From Kitasatospora cineracea (GTDB taxonomy: Bacteria; Actinomycetota; Actinomycetes; Streptomycetales; Streptomycetaceae): DNA of 64,000 nucleotides. The stretch is from NCBI RefSeq assembly GCF_003751605.1, contig NZ_RJVJ01000001.1, forward strand, positions 3,720,001 through 3,784,000, given 5' to 3'. The notes under the pieces are model-generated. The model had not been told where the DNA came from and did no database searches. It worked only from the letters and a program-made list of their open reading frames with translations. Below, piece after piece: positions 56,965 through 64,000 of this stretch; positions within the stretch are counted from its first letter, which is position 1; each line of letters starts with the position of its first letter. A program made the translations under genes and the position numbers.

Positions 56965-58686
56965 ATGACCCAGAACCTGGCCGACGCCTCCCGGCCCGCC
57001 GCCGTTCCCGCCGCTCGGACGACTGCTGCGACCACCGGGGCCTCCAGAGGCGGCTGGTGGCGGGACGCGGTCATCTACCAGGTGTACCCGCGCAGCTTCG
57101 CCGACGGCAACGGCGACGGCATGGGCGACCTTCCGGGCATCCGCAGCCGGCTGCCCTACCTGCGCGACCTGGGCGTGGACGCGGTCTGGCTCTCGCCGTT
57201 CTACGCCTCCCCGCAGGCCGACGCCGGCTACGACGTGGCCGACTACCGGGCCGTCGACCCGATGTTCGGCACCCTGCTGGACGCCGACGCGCTGATCCGC
57301 GACGCCCACGACCTGGGCCTGCGGATCATCGTCGACCTGGTCCCCAACCACTCCTCCGACCAGCACGAGTGGTTCCAGCGCGCGCTGCGCGAGGGCCCCG
57401 GCTCCCCGCTGCGCGAGCGCTACCACTTCCGCCCCGGCAAGGGCGAGGACGGCGAACTGCCGCCCAACGACTGGGAGTCCATCTTCGGCGGCCCGGCCTG
57501 GACCCGCACCACCGACCCGGACGGCACCCCCGGCGACTGGTACCTGCACCTGTTCGCCCCCGAGCAGCCCGACTTCAACTGGGACAACCCGGCGGTCGCC
57601 GACGAGTTCCGCTCCATCCTGCGGTTCTGGCTCGACATGGGCGTCGACGGCTTCCGGATCGACGTCGCCCACGGCCTGGTCAAGGCCCCCGGCCTGCCCG
57701 ACCTCGGCAGCCACGACCAGCTCAAGCTGCTCGGCAACGACGTCATGCCGTTCTTCGACCAGGACGGCGTGCACGCCATCTACCGCAGCTGGCGGCAGAT
57801 CCTCGACGAGTACCCCGGCGACCGGATCGGCGTCGCCGAGGCCTGGACCCCGACCGTCCAGCGCACCGCCAACTACGTCCGCCCCGACGAGCTGCACCAG
57901 GCGTTCAACTTCCAGTACCTGGGCACCGGTTGGGACGCCGCCGCGCTGCGCGAGGTGATCGACGTCTCGCTCGACTCGATGCGCCCGGTGCAGGCCCCCA
58001 CCACCTGGGTGCTCTCCAACCACGACGTCACCCGGCACGCCACCCGGTTCGCCAACCCGCCCGGCCTGGGCACCCAGATCCGCACCCCCGGCGACCGCGT
58101 CCTCGGCCTGCGCCGGGCCCGCGCCGCCACCCTGCTGATGCTCGCGCTGCCCGGCTCCGCGTACGTCTACCAGGGCGAGGAGCTCGGCCTGCCCGACGTC
58201 ACCGACCTGCCCGACGAGGTCCGCCAGGACCCGTCGTTCTTCCGGCAGGCCGGCCAGGACGGCTTCCGCGACGGCTGCCGGGTCCCGATCCCGTGGTCCG
58301 GCACCGAGGCCCCCTACGGCTTCGGCCCGAACGCCGGCGGCCCCAGCTGGCTGCCGCAGCCCGCCGAGTGGGCCGGCCTCTCGGTGGAGGTCCAGACCGG
58401 CGACCCGACCTCGACGCTCGAGCTCTACCGCTCCGCGCTGGCCGTCCGCCGCGCGCAGCCCGCGCTCGGCGCCGGCACCGGCGTCGAGTGGCTGCCCGCC
58501 CCCGAGGGCGTGCTGGCGTTCCGGCGCGAGTCGCCCGAGGGCTCGTTCGTGTGCACCGTGAACACCACCGGCGAAACCGTCCGGATCCCCGCCCCCGGCC
58601 GTATGCTGCTGTCCTCCGCGGAGGCTGTCGCCGCGGCGGACGAGGTGGAACTCCCGGCCGACAGCACCGCATGGTGGGCGGTCTGA
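56965..58686 (+). CDS. Alpha-glucosidase, GH13 family
   Basis: A 573-residue (alpha/beta)8 glucosidase. Conserved regions: WWRDAVIYQVYPRSFAD (start of domain A), DLVPNHSS near 131-138, GFRIDVAHGL near 228-237 (catalytic nucleophile Asp), GVAEAW near 290-295 (acid/base Glu) and LSNHDVTRHATR near 350-361 (stabilising Asp). The GFRIDVAHG form fits oligo-1,6/alpha-1,4-glucosidases (GH13_30-like). It is cytoplasmic and hydrolyses imported maltose and maltodextrins to glucose. GAGGGATG lies 9 bases upstream. Last structural gene of the mal operon; malR follows after about 25 bases. Confidence 0.92.
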   Translation: MTQNLADASRPAAVPAARTTAATTGASRGGWWRDAVIYQVYPRSFADGNGDGMGDLPGIRSRLPYLRDLGVDAVWLSPFYASPQADAGYDVADYRAVDPMFGTLLDADALIRDAHDLGLRIIVDLVPNHSSDQHEWFQRALREGPGSPLRERYHFRPGKGEDGELPPNDWESIFGGPAWTRTTDPDGTPGDWYLHLFAPEQPDFNWDNPAVADEFRSILRFWLDMGVDGFRIDVAHGLVKAPGLPDLGSHDQLKLLGNDVMPFFDQDGVHAIYRSWRQILDEYPGDRIGVAEAWTPTVQRTANYVRPDELHQAFNFQYLGTGWDAAALREVIDVSLDSMRPVQAPTTWVLSNHDVTRHATRFANPPGLGTQIRTPGDRVLGLRRARAATLLMLALPGSAYVYQGEELGLPDVTDLPDEVRQDPSFFRQAGQDGFRDGCRVPIPWSGTEAPYGFGPNAGGPSWLPQPAEWAGLSVEVQTGDPTSTLELYRSALAVRRAQPALGAGTGVEWLPAPEGVLAFRRESPEGSFVCTVNTTGETVRIPAPGRMLLSSAEAVAAADEVELPADSTAWWAV

Positions 58687-58711
58687 CGTGGTTGCAATAG
58701 GCTCTGGGATC

Positions 58712-59737
58712 GTGACTACGGCGCGACTCTCCGACATCGCGGCGCAGGCGGGGGTCAGCGAAGCCACCGTCAGCCGCGTCCTCAACGGCAAGGCGGGCGT
58801 CTCCGCGACCACCAGGCAGACCGTGCTGGCCGCGCTCGACGTCCTCGGCTACGAGCGGCCCACCCGGCTGCGCCAGCGCAGCGCCGGGCTGATCGGCCTG
58901 ATCACCCCGGAGCTCAGCAACCCGATCTTCCCGGCCCTGGCCCAGGTCATCGAACAGGTGCTCAGCCGGCACGGCTACACGCCGGTGCTGTGCACCCAGA
59001 CCCCGGGCGGCTCCACCGAGGACGAACTCGTCGAGATGCTGGTGGAACGCGGCGTCGCGGGCATCGTGTTCGTCTCCGGCCTGCACGCCGACACCACCGC
59101 CGACCACGACCGGTACGCCAAACTCACCGGCCGCCAGGTCCCGTTCGTGCTGATCAACGGCTACAGCGAGAAGATCGCCGCGCCGTTCATCTCGCCGGAC
59201 GACCGGGCCGCGATGTGGATGGCCGTCCAGCACCTGGTCGAGCTCGGCCACGAGACGATCGGCCTCGCGGTCGGCCAGAAGCGGTACGTGCCGGTGCTGC
59301 GCAAGATCGAGGGCTTCACGGCCGCCGTGCAGCAGCTCACCGGGCGCACCCCCGAGCAGGCCGAGGAACTCGTCCACCACACCCTGTTCAGCGTGGAGGG
59401 CGGGCACGCCGCGGCCCAGGCGCTGCTCGACAAGGGCTGCACGGCGATCGTCTGCGGCTCCGACATGATGGCGCTCGGCGCGATCCGGGCGGTCCGCCAG
59501 CGCGGGCTGACGGTGCCGCAGGACGTCTCGGTGGTCGGGTTCGACGACTCGCCGCTGATAGCGTTCACCGAGCCGCCGCTGACCACCGTCCGCCAGCCGG
59601 TCGAGGCGATGGCCACCGCCGCCGTCGACGCCCTGCTGGAGGAGGTCGGCGGGAACCCGGCGCAGCGCTCCGAGTTCATGTTCCAGCCCGAGCTGGTGAT
59701 GCGCGGCTCCACCGGGTCCGGCCCGCGCAACGGCTGA
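58712..59737 (+). CDS. malR: LacI-family repressor, MalR-like
   Basis: A 341-residue LacI/GalR regulator. The HTH and hinge are ARLSDIAAQAGVSEATVSRVLNGKAGVS at 4-31 with a LRQRSAGLIGLI hinge near 57-68. The ligand domain resembles periplasmic sugar-binding proteins (ISPDDRAAMWMAVQHLVELGH, CGSDMMALGAIRAVRQ). GTG 58712 is preferred; GTG 58688 would add 8 residues. It directly follows the glucosidase gene and should bind the CTTGCAG-type sites upstream of malE, released by maltose-type sugars. GTTGCAAT just upstream may be an extra half-site. Confidence 0.9.
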   Translation: MTTARLSDIAAQAGVSEATVSRVLNGKAGVSATTRQTVLAALDVLGYERPTRLRQRSAGLIGLITPELSNPIFPALAQVIEQVLSRHGYTPVLCTQTPGGSTEDELVEMLVERGVAGIVFVSGLHADTTADHDRYAKLTGRQVPFVLINGYSEKIAAPFISPDDRAAMWMAVQHLVELGHETIGLAVGQKRYVPVLRKIEGFTAAVQQLTGRTPEQAEELVHHTLFSVEGGHAAAQALLDKGCTAIVCGSDMMALGAIRAVRQRGLTVPQDVSVVGFDDSPLIAFTEPPLTTVRQPVEAMATAAVDALLEEVGGNPAQRSEFMFQPELVMRGSTGSGPRNG

Positions 59738-59753
59738 GCGGCGCCTCGTCGGC

Positions 59754-59787
59754 ACGGCCCCCGGGAGGAGCTCCTCCCGGGGGCCGT
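59754..59787. terminator. 34-bp perfect palindrome between malR and acyl-CoA ligase
   Basis: Half-site ACGGCCCCCGGGAGGAG is followed directly by its complement, with no loop. It lies 16 bases after malR and 4 bases before the end of the convergent ligase gene, a bidirectional terminator. Confidence 0.8.
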
Positions 59788-59790
59788 CCG

Positions 59791-61698
59791 TCATGCGTAG
59801 AGCTGTTCGAGGTCGCGGCGGTAGGCGGTGCTGACGGCCTGTCGGCGGACCTTCAGCGAGGGCGTCAGCAGGCCGCGCTCCTCGGTGAACTCGCCCGCCA
59901 CCACCCGGGCCCGGCGGATCGACTCGGCGCGCGAGACCGTCGCGTTGACGCCCCGCACCGCCTCGGCGAGCGCCGCCAGCACCGCCGGGTGCACCGGGAC
60001 GGCGCTGGAGAGGTCCACGCCGTCGGGCGCGTGCGGCGGGGTCGGCGGGTCCAGCGCGAGGAAGCGCTCCACCGCCTCCGGGTCCAGGGTGAGCAGCGCG
60101 CCCACGTACGGGCGGCCGTTGCCGACCACCAGGGCCTGGCCGACCAGGGGGTGGCCGCGCAGCCGGTCCTCCAGCGGGCCGGGGGAGACGTTCTTGCCGC
60201 CGGAGGTCACCAGGATCTCCTTCTTGCGGCCGGTGATCGTCAGGTAGCCGTCCTCGTCCAGCCGCCCCAGGTCGCCGGTGGCGAACCAGTGCGGCCGCCG
60301 GGGCCGCGGCGCCCCCAACTCGTAGTAGCCGTCGAAGAGCTGACCGCCGGACAGCAGGACCTCGCCGTCCTCGGCGATCCGCACCGCGCTGCCCGGCACC
60401 GGCTGCCCGACCGTGCCGGGCCGCGGCCGCAGCGGCGGGTTCACCGTGGACGGGCCGCTGCTCTCGGTCAGCCCGTAGCCCTCGTGCACCAGCACGCCCG
60501 CGCCGGCGAAGAACAGCAGCAGCTCCGGGTCGATCGAGGAGCCGCCGCTGATCGCGTACCGCACCCGGCCGCCCATCGCGGCCCGCACCCGCCGGTACAC
60601 CAGCGCGTCGTACAGGCCGTGCGCCAGCCGCAGCGAGAGCGGCGCCGGGCGGCCGCCGTCCGCCGCGGCCAGCTCGGCCCGGGCGTAGCGCACCGCCACC
60701 GCGGCCGCCCGGTCGAACACCTTCACCGCGCCCTTGGCCTGCGCCTCGGCCCGGCCCAACTGGTGGATCTTCTCGAACAGGTAGGGCACGCCGACCAGGA
60801 AGGTCGCGCCGAAGGAGGCCAGGTCCGGCCGCAGGTCGGCCGGTTTCAGGGACGGGCTGTGGCCGATCCGGACCCGCCCGTACACGCAGGTCACCTGGAT
60901 CATCCGGCCCAGCACGTGCGCCAGCGGCAGGAACAGCAGGGTGCACGGCGCCCGGCCGGTCGCCTCCTCGAACACCGGCTCCAGCAGGGCGTGGCAGTTC
61001 GCCGCCTCGGTGAGGAAGTTGGCGTGGGTGAGCAGGCAGCCCTTGGGGCGGCCGGTGGTGCCCGAGGTGTAGATCAGCGTGGCCTCGTCGTCCGGGCCCT
61101 GGGCCCGTCTGCGGCGCGCCAACTCCTCGGCGGGAACGGGGCGGCCCAGCTCGGCGAGGGCGCCGACCGCGTCCTCGTCCAGCCGCCACAGCGGCACCGT
61201 CCCGCCGGTGCGGGCGATCGCCACGGTCAGCACCTCGGCGGTGCTGGCATCCTCCGCGACCGCCAGCACCGCGCCGGAGTCCCGGACGATCCACTCCGCC
61301 TGCTCCACCGCGGACGTCGGGTACACCGGCACCACGCAGGCGCCGGCCGCCCAGGCGGCGAAGTCCAGCAGCGTCCACTCGTACCCGGTCCGCGACATCA
61401 GCACGATCCGCGCGCCGGGGCCGACCCCGACCGCGACCAGGCCGCGGGCCACCGCCGCGACCTGCTCCGCGAACTCACGGGCCGTCACGTCCCGCCAGGA
61501 GCCGTCCGGTCGGCGCCGCGTCACCACCACCGCCTCCGGCGCGTCCTGCGCGTTGCGGAACGGCAGGTCGCCCAGGACCCCGTCGGCGGGCGGCGGCACC
61601 AGGTACGCGGACCGGGCCTCGACGACCCGCCCACCGGTGCGCAGCACCTCGACGGGCGGGCGGGTGGCGCGGGCGGCCCGGGCGAGGGGGTGTGCCAT
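59791..61698 (-). CDS. Long-chain acyl-CoA ligase/AMP-dependent synthetase
   Basis: A 635-residue ANL-superfamily enzyme: P-loop LIYTSGTTGRPKG near 187-199, HEGYGLTESSG near 405-415, the adenylate motif WFATGDLGRLDEDGYL near 470-485 and GRKKEILVTSGGKNVSP near 489-505. It activates a fatty acid to acyl-AMP and then acyl-CoA. It is the FACS type used for long chains (FadD15-like). AAGGGAG lies 8 bases upstream of ATG 61698. The promoter holds a TetR-like operator; no cognate TetR gene is adjacent. Monocistronic. Confidence 0.9.
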   Translation of the reverse strand: MAHPLARAARATRPPVEVLRTGGRVVEARSAYLVPPPADGVLGDLPFRNAQDAPEAVVVTRRRPDGSWRDVTAREFAEQVAAVARGLVAVGVGPGARIVLMSRTGYEWTLLDFAAWAAGACVVPVYPTSAVEQAEWIVRDSGAVLAVAEDASTAEVLTVAIARTGGTVPLWRLDEDAVGALAELGRPVPAEELARRRRAQGPDDEATLIYTSGTTGRPKGCLLTHANFLTEAANCHALLEPVFEEATGRAPCTLLFLPLAHVLGRMIQVTCVYGRVRIGHSPSLKPADLRPDLASFGATFLVGVPYLFEKIHQLGRAEAQAKGAVKVFDRAAAVAVRYARAELAAADGGRPAPLSLRLAHGLYDALVYRRVRAAMGGRVRYAISGGSSIDPELLLFFAGAGVLVHEGYGLTESSGPSTVNPPLRPRPGTVGQPVPGSAVRIAEDGEVLLSGGQLFDGYYELGAPRPRRPHWFATGDLGRLDEDGYLTITGRKKEILVTSGGKNVSPGPLEDRLRGHPLVGQALVVGNGRPYVGALLTLDPEAVERFLALDPPTPPHAPDGVDLSSAVPVHPAVLAALAEAVRGVNATVSRAESIRRARVVAGEFTEERGLLTPSLKVRRQAVSTAYRRDLEQLYA

Positions 61699-61753
61699 GA
61701 GCGAACTCCCTTGGGTGGGGTGGGGGTTCGCCCAGGTTAGGTACTGGCCGGTG

Positions 61754-61773
61754 AACTTACTAGACAGTAAGTT
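61754..61773. promoter_or_regulatory. TetR-type operator of the acyl-CoA ligase
   Basis: AACTTACT and AGTAAGTT are perfectly complementary around AGAC, 56 bases upstream of the ligase start. TACCTA (61743-61738, minus) is a plausible -10. The dyad would then cover the -35 region, typical of TetR repression of fatty acid genes. Confidence 0.65.
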
Positions 61774-61819
61774 ACTTGACAGTTGCGGAGGTTGTGGAGG
61801 TTTCGGGCCCGGCGGGGCG

Positions 61820-62020
61820 TCAGCCCTCTTCGACGGGCGGGGGCTTGGGGAGGAAGCGCTCGCCGTCACGGGTGCCGCCGGCGCGGGCGATGGTGCGGCG
61901 GTCGGTGGAGAGGTAGTCGCGGACGACCAGTTCCACCGCGTCCTGGGGGCTGGTGGCGCCGACGCGCATCATCACCTCCAGGGCCAGGTCCGCGTCCAGC
62001 GTGATCGTCACTTTCGCCAT
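61820..62020 (-). CDS. VapB-like ribbon-helix-helix antitoxin, orphan
   Basis: A 66-residue protein. MAKVTITLDADLALEVMMRVGATSPQDAVELVVRDYL is the ribbon-helix-helix pattern of VapB/DUF2191 antitoxins. The C-terminus (GERFLPKPPPVEEG) would wrap a toxin. No VapC-like PIN gene lies on either side. GGGGAG lies 8 bases upstream of ATG 62020, supporting expression. It may act as a stand-alone repressor or against a distant toxin. Confidence 0.72.
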   Translation of the reverse strand: MAKVTITLDADLALEVMMRVGATSPQDAVELVVRDYLSTDRRTIARAGGTRDGERFLPKPPPVEEG

Positions 62021-62073
62021 GGTGCCGCTCCCCGGTCGTCGAGTCTCGTCGAGCCCCGTCCGGCCGAGGATAG

Positions 62074-62115
62074 GCCGCTGCCCCCGGGGCCGACCAGGTC
62101 CCCGGGGGCAGCGGC
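62074..62115 (-). terminator. Terminator of the Rpf/NlpC gene
   Basis: 16-base arms (GCCGCTGCCCCCGGGG and its complement) with a 10-base loop, 14 bases beyond the stop of the upstream minus-strand gene. No U-tract. Confidence 0.8.
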
Positions 62116-62129
62116 GGTCGTGCCCGTGA

Positions 62130-63713
<1,584 letters not shown>

Positions 63714-64000
63714 ATGCCCGTGACCGGCATCACAGCGGCCGGAATGGGTGATCAAGGGATATTCGGCGAACTCCGCGAGCGGCGGCGAATTCTGGCGGGA
63801 CGTCAGGCGATAGGTGATCTTGTGCCCGTTTTGCTGCCCTATGCTGAGCTATGCGGGATTATTCACGTTTGTCCACCCGGTGTGCGGGTCATTTGTCGCT
63901 TTATGGGCGTTCTGTCCCTGCCTCGAAGCACCCCGCCGTGCCTCCTGACGGTACGTCAGAATGCTGAAGCGAAAGCGAATCCGCCGCTTTCCGGCGCCCG
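63714..64000. other. Gene-free end of window
   Basis: About 290 bases, less GC-rich than elsewhere, without an open frame of coding quality. It holds the palindrome CTGACG-GTA-CGTCAG at 63945-63959, a possible operator. The region may be the promoter of a plus-strand gene beyond the window; no firm -35/-10 pair is seen. Confidence 0.5.

Noticed and set aside
58199..61378. A 1059-codon minus-strand frame spanning the glucosidase, malR and ligase genes
   Set aside because: It crosses three real genes and a terminator and shows no conserved motif.

Overview
The window is high-GC DNA (about 73% by eye) with GTG and occasional TTG starts, strong purine-rich ribosome binding sites and closely packed, often overlapping genes. 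Gene content (hopanoid cluster, DasR/MalR-type sugar regulation, LAL regulator, GluABCD, Rpf-like muralytic enzyme behind a c-di-AMP riboswitch) points to a filamentous actinomycete of the Streptomyces/Kitasatospora group. It looks chromosomal. No insertion sequence, integrase, CRISPR array or rRNA is visible. One tRNA-Leu (anticodon GAG) is present.

Layout. 1-1088: a divergent MFS exporter (cut by the window edge) and its probable MerR repressor. 1238-3754: a three-gene overlapping set that looks like a WXG/CpnT-like protein, a toxin-like effector and a candidate immunity protein with a duplicated domain. 3826-3941: tRNA-Leu and its terminator. 4396-5555: a serine-kinase-like ATPase and IPP isomerase (idi). 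6009-11402: an operon for a glycerophosphate-type surface product (LicC-like nucleotidyltransferase, sn-glycerol-1-phosphate dehydrogenase, CDP-alcohol phosphatidyltransferase, GT2 glycosyltransferase, TagGH-like ABC exporter). 11556-23177: a hopanoid operon hpnC-hpnD-hpnE-polyprenyl synthase-shc-hpnG-hpnH-dxs-hpnO. It carries its own dxs for precursor supply but no ispG.

23181-28349: small proteins, a PAP2 phosphatase, an SDR reductase divergent from a single-chain tandem MarR regulator, and an aldo-keto reductase. 28742-32513: a heterodimeric ABC exporter whose two subunits carry complementary ATP-site defects. 32974-36264: a glutamate-type ABC importer gluABCD. 36338-39021: a spermidine-synthase-like protein and a GH18 chitinase broken by one frameshift, with a DasR/chitinase-type operator. 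39439-44675: hypothetical genes, a long Pro/Ala-rich protein with repeated NPF/DPF motifs, a TetR regulator, a G-rich minisatellite and a NUDIX hydrolase.

44789-49194: a secreted small protein, a serine hydrolase, a DUF6325/SHOCT pair, and a class I terpene synthase with an altered metal-binding motif, divergent from a 984-residue LAL regulator (49195-52149). 52253-59737: galactose mutarotase and a maltose/maltodextrin locus (malE-malF-malG-alpha-glucosidase-malR) with LacI-type operators upstream of malE. 59791-61698: a long-chain acyl-CoA ligase behind a TetR-like operator. 61820-62020: an orphan VapB-like antitoxin. 62130-63713: an Rpf-LysM-NlpC/P60 cell-wall enzyme behind a ydaO c-di-AMP riboswitch. 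The last 290 bases hold no gene.

How the parts connect: idi, the polyprenyl synthase and dxs all feed isoprenoid precursors into the hopanoid operon. The adjoining glycerophosphate/ABC module also concerns the cell envelope, so 4950-23177 can be read as one envelope-lipid region. All functions are inferred from recognised motifs and context; no similarity search was run.
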